NCBI RefSeq assembly: GCF_000027005.1
Contig: NC_012963.1
Span: 1,364,001-1,428,000 of the forward strand
DNA length: 64,000 nucleotides
Source of the DNA: Komagataella phaffii GS115
Lineage: Eukaryota; Ascomycota; Pichiomycetes; Pichiales; Pichiaceae
Direction of reading: 5' to 3'
The position numbers and the translations under genes are program-made. The notes under the pieces are model-generated. The model was given only the letters and a program-made list of their open reading frames with translations, did not search any database and had not been told where the DNA came from. The stretch's first letter is position 1. Every line of letters starts with the position of its first letter. This document shows, in pieces, positions 18,574 to 30,124 of the stretch.

Positions 18574-18579
18574 TTTTTT
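18574..18579 (+). terminator. RNA polymerase III T6 terminator of tRNA-Gly
   Basis: Six consecutive T residues on the sense strand directly after the tRNA 3' end, the standard Pol III stop. Confidence 0.8.
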
Positions 18580-18841
18580 ATTTCTTCAGTTGCTTCTGTT
18601 ATCAATTGGATAACGACGATTTTTCAGCAACTGCTTTAACTTATGTCTCTCAGAAAGTAGTCTTCATGTTTTTTGACTGATGTTTCCGCCAGCTAGCTAT
18701 CAGATGCAACCAAGCCAATTGTGGATAGATGTGTGATGGAAGGAAAAAGGTGAGGGAAGTTTGATTGTAAGCTAATAATCAACGATCTCGAATACCAAAA
18801 AAAATTAGTTTAGGAAAATTCTGCACACTGCGATAACGAAC

Positions 18842-20023
18842 ATGGGGGAGACGTTAAATATAAATAAGAGTAATAAGAGCACCTCTGTTCGGTTTCGAAT
18901 CGTAGTTGGATCTTATGAGCACATACTATCATGTCTTAGTGTTACTGTCAGTTGCGAACCGAGTTCTGAGAAGACACCTATTTTTCAGCCTATTTTTCAC
19001 TTCGAAGCTCATTCTTTAAGCATCAGAGCGTTAGATCAGGCAAAGCGGTATTTGGTTAGCGGCTCTAACGACGAGCATATAAAGATTTATGATCTCCAAA
19101 AAAGAAAAGAGATTGGAAGCTTACTGCAACATACAGGTTCGATAACTTGCTTGAAGTTCAGCCGAGAGAGTTCTAAAGCTAGGGATGCGGATGGTAAATG
19201 GCTACTTTCAGGAAGTGAAGATGGGTCAATCATCGTTTGGAGAACTAAAGACTGGGAGCCAGTAGCTGTGCTGAAGGGTCATAAAGCTGCGGTAAATGAC
19301 TTGGCAATTCACCCTAGTGGAAAAGTTGCAGTCTCGGTCAGTAACGATAAAACAATAAGACTGTGGAACCTCATGAGTTCCAAGCTGGCATCAACCCTAA
19401 AAATGAAAGGAAAGGATACTTTAGGACAATCCGGTCACTTTGTTAAATGGTCTTTTGATGGGGAGCATTTTATTGTTGCCTTGGTCAACAGAATATTTGT
19501 CTACCATACTAGGACCGCAAAGCTTCTCACAAATATTCCCTTTCAGTCCACAATAATGAAAATTGAGGTTGTGCAGCTAGAAAAAGAATACTTAATCACT
19601 TGTCATAGTAATGGGGAGATCTGTTTTTATTCATATGAGTGCTTTCTAGGAGATGTGGAGAAGCTTCAACCTGATTACAAACTCTTGGGTCATTCAACTC
19701 GCGTAAAGGACATAAGCATTTATCAAGACGATGACTCAAAAGACTCATTTTTAGTATCAGTTGCCTCTGATGGTAAGATTGTTGTCTGGAGCTTAAAAAC
19801 TTTTGACCAAGTTGCAGTGTATGCTACTAGCGAGCGCCTTACGGTAGTTACTACAATGAATGAAAACATAGAGGACTTGAAGAATGTAAAAAAAACAACC
19901 CCCAAATTTGAGGCAGAGGACAGTGATTTTGACAGTGAAGCTGAGGTGCTATTGAACGGAACAACTGCCTCTACAGAAGACTTGGACACTAATAAGAGTT
20001 TGGTAAGCATTGTGTACGAATAA
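18842..20023 (+). CDS. MAK11: MAK11, WD40 protein of 60S ribosome biogenesis
   Basis: A 393-residue WD-repeat protein. Mak11 (human PAK1IP1) acts in the nucleolus on pre-60S particles and was named for maintenance of killer RNA. Signature stretches are RIVVGSYEHILSCLSV at the first blade, FHFEAHSLSIRALDQAKRYLVSGSNDEHIKIYDLQKRKEIG at about 52-93, and the WLLSGSEDGSIIVWRTKDWE and AVSVSNDKTIRLWNL repeats. A late blade reads FLVSVASDGKIVVWSL, followed by an acidic tail (EAEDSDFDSEAEVL). It is shorter than the ~470-residue S. cerevisiae protein, mainly in that tail. The first ATG follows an A-rich context. It converges on LYS1 with a 52-bp gap. Confidence 0.9.
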   Translation: MGETLNINKSNKSTSVRFRIVVGSYEHILSCLSVTVSCEPSSEKTPIFQPIFHFEAHSLSIRALDQAKRYLVSGSNDEHIKIYDLQKRKEIGSLLQHTGSITCLKFSRESSKARDADGKWLLSGSEDGSIIVWRTKDWEPVAVLKGHKAAVNDLAIHPSGKVAVSVSNDKTIRLWNLMSSKLASTLKMKGKDTLGQSGHFVKWSFDGEHFIVALVNRIFVYHTRTAKLLTNIPFQSTIMKIEVVQLEKEYLITCHSNGEICFYSYECFLGDVEKLQPDYKLLGHSTRVKDISIYQDDDSKDSFLVSVASDGKIVVWSLKTFDQVAVYATSERLTVVTTMNENIEDLKNVKKTTPKFEAEDSDFDSEAEVLLNGTTASTEDLDTNKSLVSIVYE

Positions 20024-20075
20024 GTATATATTTTAAGATGAAACACTTCAAAGCAGCTAAACAACCAGAATATCA

Positions 20076-21182
<1,107 letters not shown>

Positions 21183-21220
21183 CTACGAGATTGATTTCTC
21201 TTGTAGTGAGAAAAACGACT

Positions 21221-21228
21221 CTTTATAT
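21221..21228 (-). promoter_or_regulatory. TATA box of LYS1
   Basis: On the minus strand the sequence reads ATATAAAG, about 42 bp upstream of the LYS1 ATG. I found no clear full Gcn4 (TGASTCA) site; the closest is TGAGTCGG near 21331, one base off the core. Confidence 0.5.
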
Positions 21229-21229
21229 G

Positions 21230-23694
21230 GCTAGTATGACACATTCTTGAGAATTACCTAATTTGGTAATGCAATCCCTACTTAATCCTCTTTGCTGAAT
21301 TCAGCCAACGTAAGTAGTAGATCCAAACAATGAGTCGGCTCATCCAATGCTACTCTGAAAGACTCTATCAAAGTAGATGAAACCAACTTTTTTGAAGCCC
21401 AGTGTATTTTTTTTTTTGATTCATGCATGTGTCCTTTACTCCACGAACAGTAAATTTCAGGTCATAACATTTGTCTTGCATCCAATTTAATGCCTTCATC
21501 CGGAATGAAGGTGGCTACTAAAAGCCCAATTTGCACCAAAGTACTTACAAGCATGATTTGATTCATGTCCTCATTATTGGCCAGAAGCGTTTTCAACTCA
21601 TGTTAGGAGAGTATCTGTAAACTCTGTTTAAATTGTAGACAACACATATGTATAGACTTCTGATATTTTTGGAGATAAAAAGCGCCGTTTCAAAAGTAGT
21701 ATTGTCACCGTTTCTATAATGATATCAGATCAAGCTAGAACAAGATTAAGGGAATAAGTTTTGGATAAATAATATCTTCCGGGTTGTTAGAGCCAAACCT
21801 CAGTAGAGAGATTCTTCCTATAAGTCGAAAACTTTTCTGCATTCTACTTGATGGACCTTACAGGTGGTAACATGATACTATAAAAAGGGTACCTTTTCAG
21901 CAGAGATATCCTGTCACACAGATCTGAGATTCAATGGACTTGCAACTATCTTATCTTCTTTATAAGGTGTTACCAGCATCCAGCATATTTTTTTGACAGC
22001 CTTCATGGAACACTTGTGATCGCACATGACACTGTCCCAAGTAATTTCAAGAGGCTTTGTTCTGTTTGAGATTTCTACAGAACGCAGTAGTTGGTTTTGT
22101 TTCAAACTGCTTATAGCTTACTAAAGGAATCGCTGTATTCAGTCAAGTTATACTGTCGTATTCCAGAGAAGTAGATTTCTGTGAACTTTATGGAGCTGAT
22201 GAGTTGAATTTGCCGGGGCGTGCTCTTTTTTCATTTATCTTGTAGTTCATTTTCTACGTCGGGTTGTTACAGTTATCGAGATGGAGTAGCAACAGTGAGA
22301 TAGAACTTCTGCCCTATTGAATTGCTTTCTTCTATAAGTCTTCTTTCGTAAACTGTTCCTGCAGTTTTTGCGTATAGTAAATGAAGACTTTTACTGGTCA
22401 CACGAATTCTCAGATTTTGATTGGGTGCCCAATGGTAGATGGTTGCTGGACGGGTTTGTTAACTATATTTCATGTCGAACCAATATGGACATATGTCGGA
22501 GGCACCCATGATGCCACTAAAAGTAGGGCCATTTTTTTCGTAAGTGTCACCCAAAGAAAAGCCATTGGCTATTACTAACAGAGTAATTTTTGCATTTTAA
22601 CTACATGGTGTCCTTTACTCCAACCCGGGATACTAATCGTCAAGAACTGGATAGAAAGAGAAATGTAGCACTAGCCAACTTTAAAAGGAGTAGAACTTCT
22701 ACTTCAAGATCATGAGATATACGTTTTTTTAATAGAGCTTCACAGAGATAAGCATCTTTTCTTTCTTTTCTGAGAGACTTTCAAACTTTCTAACTCGATC
22801 GTATAATTGTAAATTCAGAGACAAACCCGAGAGGATGTACGGCGGCGTGGGTAGAGTTGTATGGCACATTTTCAAAAAAATTGAAATCGCAAAAGGGAGA
22901 AGAACAAGTATAGCTAGCTAGCGATAAAGCACACAGCATACGAACCAGTGAAAGAAGTTATCGACTTCAGTGAAGTAGAGGTACAACCTAGCAACATGTT
23001 CTAACAGCATGGTTATGTATAGATGGCATCTTCGGAAATTCCACTATTGGGCCAGAGTTTCATAGCGGATCAACTATTTGATCAGAGGCACTGATCTATC
23101 TCCGAAATTTTGAAGCAAAAAAGCCATCTCTTATTTTTGAGGGTTGAAAAAACTTTTGGAAAGCCACCTTACAATCTTGCTTTTCTCGATTGTTTTGTAT
23201 AATTACTTCCTTGAGTTGAAGATGTTACAAGCGAAACTTTAATCACACACACGAAGCTATATGATGATTCTTATTGCATAAAAGTTTCGTATTTTGAGAT
23301 GCTATTCAACGTCATTTATGCAGGCAGTCAATTGAATGGATATCAATTATCGAGGAACGTTAAGTGATATAGTTTACAATGTCACGATACACGGCTCTTT
23401 GAATCCAACATCTGTCTTTTTGAAGCGAATGCGTATGCTTCGTGTAGATGATAAATTCTTTTATATTTTGTGTTATTTTGCACAGAATAGCTTCACTCAG
23501 CAATTAAAACTAAACACTGCTGCCAGAAAAGAGAAATGCTAGCAAAAACGAATTGATCTTCTGAAATGTATTGTTCAGCACACTACCAGGAGAATGAGAC
23601 CACTTTAACTTGACTAAGCATTGTTCCCGTGTTTGAATAAAATTTAAGTCTTCCTCTATCTTAGCTTTTTTCCTTATTTTAATAGACTCCAATT
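21230..23694. other. 2.5-kb gene-free region between LYS1 and PDX3
   Basis: The two flanking genes diverge across an unusually long spacer. Open frames of 60-68 codons at 21914-22105 (minus), 22381-22578 and 23336-23542 (plus) have no recognisable features. I looked for short exons with GTAWGT donors paired to TACTAAC branch points and found no convincing set. No tRNA-like B box or long repeat is visible. Promoters lie at both ends. Confidence 0.45.
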
Positions 23695-24372
23695 ATGGGT
23701 GACACCTTGAAAGAACCAATTATATTTGCACCTAAGACCTACCAATATGATAAATTTCAGTTAAACCCAGAGGATATGGCCGAGGATCCAATTGAACAAT
23801 TTACTAAATGGTTTCAAGAGGCCCAAGAGGCTAGGGAGGATCTCCCGGAGGCAGTGAATCTTGCGACTGCTAGATTGCCTTCTGGTCGTGTGTCCTCAAG
23901 AGTTGTGCTTTTCAAAGAGTTAGACGATAGAGGATTCGTAATTTACTCAAATTGGGAACAGTCTAAGAAGGGCCAAGATGTGAAAAGTAACAAATATGCA
24001 GCTATAACTTTTTTTTGGAAGGGATTGCAACGCCAGGTTCGTGTTGAAGGTGTATTCGAGGCAGTTAGTCGCTCTACTGTACAACGGTACTTTGATACAA
24101 GGCCGAGGGGATCTCGTTTAGGTGCATGGGCTTCACCACAAAGTGTTGAAATTCCTAGTCGCGCTGCCTTGGAATCCAATCTGGAGGCAATTGAATCTCA
24201 ATTCAGAGATTCCGTTTCAGTTCCGGTACCTGACCACTGGGGTGGGCAGAGGCTTGTACCGCTGGAAATAGAATTTTGGCAAGGAAGACCAAGTAGACTA
24301 CATGATAGACTAGTATACAGAAGGGAAAATTTGGAGGACAACAAATGGAGCATTGTTCGAATTGCTCCATAG
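23695..24372 (+). CDS. PDX3: PDX3, pyridoxamine 5'-phosphate oxidase
   Basis: A 225-residue FMN-dependent oxidase converting pyridoxine or pyridoxamine 5'-phosphate to pyridoxal 5'-phosphate with oxygen. The motifs run in family order: DPIEQFTKWFQEA, AVNLATARLPSGRVSSRVVLFKE, GFVIYSNWEQSKKG, the phosphate- and FMN-binding AITFFWKGLQRQVRVEG, RPRGSRLGAWASPQS, and the C-terminal EFWQGRPSRLHDRLVY plus W-x-x-x-R-I-A-P. Length is normal for the family and no transit peptide is obvious. It converges on the PST2-type gene with a 71-bp gap. Confidence 0.97.
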   Translation: MGDTLKEPIIFAPKTYQYDKFQLNPEDMAEDPIEQFTKWFQEAQEAREDLPEAVNLATARLPSGRVSSRVVLFKELDDRGFVIYSNWEQSKKGQDVKSNKYAAITFFWKGLQRQVRVEGVFEAVSRSTVQRYFDTRPRGSRLGAWASPQSVEIPSRAALESNLEAIESQFRDSVSVPVPDHWGGQRLVPLEIEFWQGRPSRLHDRLVYRRENLEDNKWSIVRIAP

Positions 24373-24443
24373 TTTGTGCATACAGCTATACTATATTGTT
24401 TATAACACTGAACAAAAGCAGCCCCGTTACTCTTCAAGTAAAA

Positions 24444-25049
24444 CTAACTCTTCAAGGACTTGATAGTGTTGTAGAAGGCCTTTCCCTGGATGTTAGCAAC
24501 CTCGAGTTCTAACTCAGATGGTACACGAGACCCATCAGCTCCAGCAATAGTTCCAGATCCCCATGGTGAACCACCATGAACTTCAGTGACGTTTGACAAC
24601 TGAGAAAATGCAGGACCGTAACCTAATGGCACGTAAACCATACCATGATGAGCCAAAGTGGATAATGTATTGACGATGGTAACCTCATTGCCACCGCCAG
24701 TACCAGTTGAAACAAAGAGACCAGCTGGCTTACCATACAATGCCCCTGAAGCCCATAAGCCGCCTGTACGATCAATGAAAGTTTTGAACTGAGCTGGGAG
24801 ATTACCAAACCTTGTAGGAAAGCCAAACATGAACGCGTCATAGGTCGTTAAGGTGTCCAAAGTGGCAATAGGAAAATTTGGTTTTGGTGGGGCCGCCATC
24901 TTTGCTAGTATATCATCGGAAAGAGTTTCAGGAACTTGAAAGATATCGACGCTTCCTCCAGCTGATTGAATACCTGTGGCAATGGATTTGGCCAGTGTTG
25001 CGACGTGGCCATACGTGGTGTAAATAATAACTGCAACCTTGGGAGCCAT
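24444..25049 (-). CDS. PST2: PST2/RFS1/YCP4-type flavodoxin, NAD(P)H:quinone oxidoreductase (WrbA family)
   Basis: A 201-residue flavodoxin-like protein of the WrbA family: two-electron quinone reductases binding FMN, in yeasts associated with eisosome or plasma-membrane patches and oxidative stress. The FMN phosphate loop lies in the first strand (VAVIIYTTYGHVATLAKSIA). The family blocks YDAFMFGFPTRFGNLPAQFK, DRTGGLWASGALYGKPAG and STGTGGGNE, and the HHGMVYVPLGYG block, all follow. S. cerevisiae has three paralogues (PST2, RFS1 and YCP4) and a single-genome reading cannot say which is closest, so the symbol is a family label. A TATATAAA box lies about 43 bp upstream, consistent with a stress-inducible promoter. 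Confidence 0.88.
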   Translation of the reverse strand: MAPKVAVIIYTTYGHVATLAKSIATGIQSAGGSVDIFQVPETLSDDILAKMAAPPKPNFPIATLDTLTTYDAFMFGFPTRFGNLPAQFKTFIDRTGGLWASGALYGKPAGLFVSTGTGGGNEVTIVNTLSTLAHHGMVYVPLGYGPAFSQLSNVTEVHGGSPWGSGTIAGADGSRVPSELELEVANIQGKAFYNTIKSLKS

Positions 25050-25091
25050 TCTCGTGATGTTGGTTAGTTGCGGAAGTTTGGAAAGTTGTTG

Positions 25092-25099
25092 TTTATATA
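25092..25099 (-). promoter_or_regulatory. TATA box of the PST2-type gene
   Basis: On the minus strand the sequence is TATATAAA, about 43 bp upstream of the start codon. Confidence 0.5.
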
Positions 25100-25449
25100 G
25101 GACTGCTTCTACGTAGTGTTATGTATGATGTAGGTAATCAGTACCACGACATTATTCTCTGAGTAAGAGTTAGTAATTATTTGCGCGACTTGAAAAGTCT
25201 CCAGGACTTACATTTTCAACCTTCAATCTTAATGGTGTGTGTACGTCGCACGCGGGTTATCAGAGAGCACCGGAATTACTAATTGATCGAAGCGCGATTC
25301 CGATAAGCTCTGTTTTAACTTCGACCCAAACCACCTACGACTGAGTTTCTTCCATACTTATCAGTAAAGTTCGTTCTTATTAAATCATCGAACTTCAACG
25401 ATTCAAAAGGCAATATTTATGCAAGATGACCGCTTTTGGAGTATTCATC

Positions 25450-26490
25450 TCAGCGTGACGTTACAATAATTTGTTCGCCAACTTTTCTTCGCTTCGCAAA
25501 TTTCATGACAAAATTTTCCAACTTTAAGTTTCTATTGTTGACATCCTTAAGATAGGGGGTCATTTCTTTCAGATTCCACTCGGATTGAAGTCTGAACAGT
25601 TCTTGAAATCTAGTTGCAGCATCACTCGAAAGCTTGCTCTTGTCCAAGTACCTTATTTTACCCGCGGAAGGTCGTACAAAATACCCAAGCAGTTGCTCTA
25701 TGTCTATTTCAACCTCATAAAAAGCAGGAAATTCAGACTTCCAAGCGATTAAAAACTCTTCCACATTTATCGATTTGTATCTTGCAATGTTGCGGAGAAC
25801 GTTAATTCCGTACCATTGTGAAATTTTTCTTTCATTCAGAGTACACGGCTCCTCATAGTTTTGTGAGAACTTGAGAAGAACAGTCTCAATCATTTCTATT
25901 GTCACAAACTGCAATCTGTCAACTGTGTTGTAAAGTTCTATCGATGCAAGACTTTTCATTCCCATTCTGTCTCTCACAATTACCCCTAAAATGTTGTGCA
26001 AGATAACTGAAACCAAGGAATCAGATAGAATAACTGCTTGGCCTTCAATTTCGCACCCTTTCAAATCATGCCAGCTATGCCAGAATTCACCTTCAGAAAT
26101 TGGTGACCGCCTTGCTAGACTTCCAACGGATGGTATTTTCTTGCTGGTAACCTGCCAATCTCCGTTCTCATGGACAATTGGAAGTCCCTGGGTAAGGATT
26201 TTACCTTGGACGAGTTTTGCTTCAAGTTGTGAGTTCAAACCACAAAAGGATATCAGTCCCTGTGTAGTTGAATGGCAAACCAACATGCAATTGCTGTGAT
26301 TGTTTCGCCTCAACTGATAACTATTATTGTTTGTACATAAAACTGGATAATCCTCAGGTTCAGGAGATTTGATGGTAATACTCTCACTTTGATCGTTAAA
26401 AGCACGCAATAATTCTGGTGTGATTTCAATAACTTTGAAGGACTCGTCGAAAGTTACCCATGAATACATATTTTTAGACATGGTGAACAT
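25450..26490 (-). CDS. DCC1: DCC1, subunit of the Ctf18-RFC clamp loader (sister-chromatid cohesion)
   Basis: A 346-residue nuclear protein. Dcc1 joins Ctf18 and Ctf8 to form an alternative PCNA loader that promotes cohesion during replication. The family N-terminus is present: ITIKSPEPEDYPVLCTNNNSYQLRRNNHSN at about residues 37-66, followed by winged-helix-rich C-terminal sequence (ISQWYGINVLRNIARYKSINVEEFLIAWKSEFP). Length is close to that of the S. cerevisiae protein. The first ATG is taken; in-frame ATGs at residues 4 and 8 are alternatives. It diverges from BUD3 across 146 bp, exactly as YCL016C and YCL014W do in S. cerevisiae, which strongly supports the call. Confidence 0.92.
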   Translation of the reverse strand: MFTMSKNMYSWVTFDESFKVIEITPELLRAFNDQSESITIKSPEPEDYPVLCTNNNSYQLRRNNHSNCMLVCHSTTQGLISFCGLNSQLEAKLVQGKILTQGLPIVHENGDWQVTSKKIPSVGSLARRSPISEGEFWHSWHDLKGCEIEGQAVILSDSLVSVILHNILGVIVRDRMGMKSLASIELYNTVDRLQFVTIEMIETVLLKFSQNYEEPCTLNERKISQWYGINVLRNIARYKSINVEEFLIAWKSEFPAFYEVEIDIEQLLGYFVRPSAGKIRYLDKSKLSSDAATRFQELFRLQSEWNLKEMTPYLKDVNNRNLKLENFVMKFAKRRKVGEQIIVTSR

Positions 26491-26636
26491 GTGGAGTCCT
26501 AGCAGATATTGTTACTCAATCAAGTTACTATTATATGTTCACGCTCGCGATTGTCGCGGAAGATCAAGTCTTCATGTACATGTTGTTTATCGAATAGCCA
26601 GCCGACAAGTTGAAATTGTTCCAATTTACAAGTTAT

Positions 26637-29600
26637 ATGGCCACATTTACTACAAGTAACTCTTGTAGATTAACTACATGCCAGGTTGTACTTGAGGGTG
26701 ATGGTAATGGAGATTTATTGAGCCCTGGGTATAATGCTTCAGAACTGGTGAAGAAAGAACGCAAGCCAAACTCTTCTTTTGGATCCAGTTCCTTCATCAG
26801 AATCACATTTGTAGATCAATGTTCATCTAAAAAACCGAAGGGTCGGAATGACACGTTGATTTCAGGAGGGTTGGGCGATATTGCTTACTTGCAGGGCACT
26901 AATGACCTATTATTTGGGGATTTAGTTAGCCTTGTCTTTGAAGACCCCACATGTCATAACAAACTATCTGTTGTTTGGATTAGCGTTTTCGGCGAGTACC
27001 ATTTCAACCAAGTCACAATTGATTCCAGATCTCGCTTCTTCCCTGCCTGTCAAAATCTATCGCCCGATTCAAAAGCCAGCAATGTTCGAAAAGCTTTAGC
27101 AGTTACATCTTTGAGAGCTTTTAATTCATTGTCGGTCAATTGCCTGACGAGAGTGATGACCTCGATGCATGCAAGCACAAAAAGTTTGCATAACTGGGAT
27201 GAAACGAATGCAGGGGAGTTAGCTTCGAATATGCATTTGATTGATACAAAGACTCCATCAGAAGTTGGATCACGGCTGCTTCAACTCGGGTATCTTCAAA
27301 ACTATTACATCAATAGTATTGATGTCGATGTTGTGTATTCCAGTAAGGACTCTTTGTTAGAATTGAATGATAAAGTCGTCTCTCAACTAGGAGATCAGGT
27401 TCACTATATGTGGAATCCTTCATCAGAATATTACCTTGAGCATATGTCGCATGTATACGTACCGCCGATTGACAGCCATGCTAAAACAGGCACCATCAGC
27501 TCAGAGATAAAACAGCTTCTACACACTCAGTCATGTATCACGAAAAGTTTAGTGAATCTTCTACAGGACTTTATTATTCCTCTACGAGCTCGCATAGTTG
27601 ACAGAGGTTTCAAGAGCATAACGTTAAAAAAAGTCAACACAGTGTTCCCACCTACGCTGGATGAAGTTGCCCGAGCTTGTCGCATATGGTTAGAAGCCTT
27701 GCAAGAGGCTGCTCCGTTTGGGCCCCTAGAAATACTTAAAGCATGTGCGCAAGTGATTCCATATTTCTATAAAGCTTTGACTAGGCACAAAGCTGCGTGC
27801 AGAAACCTGAATTATAATCTCTACACATTCTTTAGGAAACTTGAGGAGGAGCACTTTGAGGTGCCCAAAAAATACTGCAACCTCGACAAGTTGATCCCTC
27901 TTATACAAATTTGGTGCAAGACGGCTTTAATGAAGCTCCCTGTTACTCGGTTATATGAGCACTGCGTTCAGTCTTCGGTACAATCTAACATTCAACTTGG
28001 CGATAAATATTATCATTTTGTGCTTCGAACAATAGAATCAGCCTTAGCTTTTCAGTGTAAAAATGATTCAATGAGAGTCTCATTAAATGACAGAATTACA
28101 AACTGGTCAAATGACCTTCATAATCATTTACTGGAGAGTGATGTTGTTTCTGTTTATCATTTAGAAGATTTGTGCAACTTAAATCAATGGAGGTCTCACC
28201 AAGTATTAATTGTCTTCACTGATCTCGTATTGTTCCTCTCGATCGAAGATGATGATTATTACCATGATATTCTGTTCAATAATGATGACTGTCAACTATG
28301 CGTCGGCGACGTTATCCTTGACGTATTACAAAATGGTGCACCCTGCAAATTGCTTCCATTACTACGCTTGGTTGGATGGTGTTCAGTAGGAAGCGTAATG
28401 CCATTGTGTTACGGATCGGACTTCAAGTATTTGAAACTATGCTTCAATTATTCTGACACTGCTCCCAAGCCCAATTTGCCTTTCTCAGTCAGGTACTATA
28501 AAATACTTGAACCTTCTGTTTCTGGGCCTTCAATTGTTGACACAATGTTCAAATGTAAAATTTCAAGCAAGACCCAACCGTTTCATCTTTTCAAGGATCA
28601 AGAAAGCTCTTTCCGCGATCCATTCAGCATATACAGCGTAACACAATGTATTGAAAATTACGAACTAGAGGCCAATAAATCTCCCTTTGCAATTGTGCTG
28701 AATATGGATTATGATGAGGCTTTTTTGTTTAAGTACGATCTTTTTTGCGGATTTTTTGTTTCAACTATTGGTGATGAGATACACGTAGTTGGGGCGAGTA
28801 TCCAAGGAGAAATATTCAAGGTTTCTTTGAGACCTGAACAATTAATTACGGCAATCTCGAAAAAGCTTAAAGAATGGGTACCGCACATGTTCTCAAAAGA
28901 CAGCTACCAGTTGTGGAAGAATGACTTGGATGGAAATAAGGCTAGGTTGCAAGCTTTCAAATATTGGCTAAACTTTGATTCAACTGCAGAAAAAGCCAAA
29001 TTGTTAGCGCAATACCAGGAGAATAAGCTACTACCAACATTTTTAGAATTTGTGGAGGAGCAATGTTACGATGATCGGAGGAGGGTTACAAGCTCTAAGA
29101 GTTCTTTCACGTGTAGAGCTACAAACGACGTTGACTTACCACAAAGCAAGAGTCTACTAACTGATTTGAGGCAAAAAGTTGATCAGAACAGTCAAGTTGA
29201 CAAATGTTCCAAAGATTCAAAGATGGCTTTGCATGGGATGTCCTCTGGTAGCACTTCGTATCATAGATTGAGGAGGAAATCGGTTAACCATAAAGAAGAC
29301 ATAAATTCAATGAGTACAAAATTAGTTAGAAATGTTAAGGGATCAAACTCACATTTGGAATTTCCACTACTGGACTTTGATCTCATGAGAAGGATTTCGA
29401 AGTCCGAGAATTTAATGACACTGGCTGCGTATTATCAAGTTGAAACGCAACTAAAAGAAAGCAATTGGAAATCAGTTTACTACAAAAAGGGATTTGTTTC
29501 TTCGAAAGAATCCCCCCCCCCTCCCCCAGAAGTAAGATATCATCCAGTTAAGGGGCGTCATGCTATTTCCGGTCAATTTCTTTTGAAGAGGGACAGTTTG

Positions 29601-29735
29601 AGAGTAGTAAGTGATGGCCCCTCACAATTTTCCACTTGCAATAGTAATGACAGTTCTCCTGCTTTCCGCAATGAGCTTGAAATTGAGTTATTTGCAAATG
29701 ACAGGTTTACTGAGCGTTTTCAGCTCAAGTGGTGA
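26637..29735 (+). CDS. BUD3: BUD3, bud-site-selection Cdc42 GEF (DH domain)
   Basis: A 1,032-residue protein in the called frame. Bud3 marks the axial bud site with Bud4 and activates Cdc42 early in G1. The Dbl-homology-like region is about residues 290-470 (SCITKSLVNLLQDFIIPLRA, then TLDEVARACRIWLEALQEA and IPYFYKALTRH). The N-terminal part and the Ser/Lys-rich C-terminal part are less conserved. The start is the first in-frame ATG. Order and orientation with DCC1, GBP2 and SGF29 match S. cerevisiae (YCL016C, YCL014W, YCL011C, YCL010C). S. cerevisiae Bud3 is much longer (about 1,600). Here the frame stops at 29735, but protein-like sequence continues in another frame to 30124, and a C9 tract lies at about 29512-29520, so the end may be disrupted. 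Confidence 0.88.
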   Translation: MATFTTSNSCRLTTCQVVLEGDGNGDLLSPGYNASELVKKERKPNSSFGSSSFIRITFVDQCSSKKPKGRNDTLISGGLGDIAYLQGTNDLLFGDLVSLVFEDPTCHNKLSVVWISVFGEYHFNQVTIDSRSRFFPACQNLSPDSKASNVRKALAVTSLRAFNSLSVNCLTRVMTSMHASTKSLHNWDETNAGELASNMHLIDTKTPSEVGSRLLQLGYLQNYYINSIDVDVVYSSKDSLLELNDKVVSQLGDQVHYMWNPSSEYYLEHMSHVYVPPIDSHAKTGTISSEIKQLLHTQSCITKSLVNLLQDFIIPLRARIVDRGFKSITLKKVNTVFPPTLDEVARACRIWLEALQEAAPFGPLEILKACAQVIPYFYKALTRHKAACRNLNYNLYTFFRKLEEEHFEVPKKYCNLDKLIPLIQIWCKTALMKLPVTRLYEHCVQSSVQSNIQLGDKYYHFVLRTIESALAFQCKNDSMRVSLNDRITNWSNDLHNHLLESDVVSVYHLEDLCNLNQWRSHQVLIVFTDLVLFLSIEDDDYYHDILFNNDDCQLCVGDVILDVLQNGAPCKLLPLLRLVGWCSVGSVMPLCYGSDFKYLKLCFNYSDTAPKPNLPFSVRYYKILEPSVSGPSIVDTMFKCKISSKTQPFHLFKDQESSFRDPFSIYSVTQCIENYELEANKSPFAIVLNMDYDEAFLFKYDLFCGFFVSTIGDEIHVVGASIQGEIFKVSLRPEQLITAISKKLKEWVPHMFSKDSYQLWKNDLDGNKARLQAFKYWLNFDSTAEKAKLLAQYQENKLLPTFLEFVEEQCYDDRRRVTSSKSSFTCRATNDVDLPQSKSLLTDLRQKVDQNSQVDKCSKDSKMALHGMSSGSTSYHRLRRKSVNHKEDINSMSTKLVRNVKGSNSHLEFPLLDFDLMRRISKSENLMTLAAYYQVETQLKESNWKSVYYKKGFVSSKESPPPPPEVRYHPVKGRHAISGQFLLKRDSLRVVSDGPSQFSTCNSNDSSPAFRNELEIELFANDRFTERFQLKW

Positions 29736-30124
29736 ACGAAGGCTACCGGTGTGAAACTAATAGCCCTGCAAGTCAAAACCACAAGAAATGGAACTATGCC
29801 TCAGAATCAAGTGTATTGGCCCCCAAGAAACTATAAATGATAATTCTTTTCTGTGCTCTAAATCCAAAAGGACGGACTGTGCGAACAATGGACACCATTT
29901 ATCAACCCACGTGGAAGGATGGGTTGACAAAAATTGTCACCAATACTCCAAAGTATAACTACTCGCATCCTATAAGAGATGCTCCCAAGAATAACTCGGT
30001 GGGCTTCCTTTTAAGCATGTCCGATACTGTTCACCCCCCAGATTTGCAATTATCAATTTTTAGAAGCGAGTCCCAGGTTTTGATTAACGGTCAGGGGGAC
30101 CTACTGGATCCCATTTCTCCTTAA
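29736..30124 (+). pseudogene. Possible frameshifted C-terminal remainder of BUD3
   Basis: Immediately after the BUD3 stop, another frame is open from about 29709, reads 34 sensible codons (VNEGYRCETNSPASQ...), meets a TAA at 29834, and resumes as an open frame to 30124. Inserting one G near 29732 would join BUD3 to the first part. The later part includes TWKDGLTKIVTNTPKYNY, GFLLSMSDTVHPPDLQLSIF and INGQGD, which look like real protein. The segment could be a BUD3 tail broken by indels (mutation or sequencing error) or an independent small gene starting at the ATG at 29837 or 29888. I cannot decide without an orthologue alignment. Confidence 0.4.

Noticed and set aside
18486..18680. A 64-codon frame over the tRNA gene
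   Set aside because: It reads through tRNA-Gly and its terminator.
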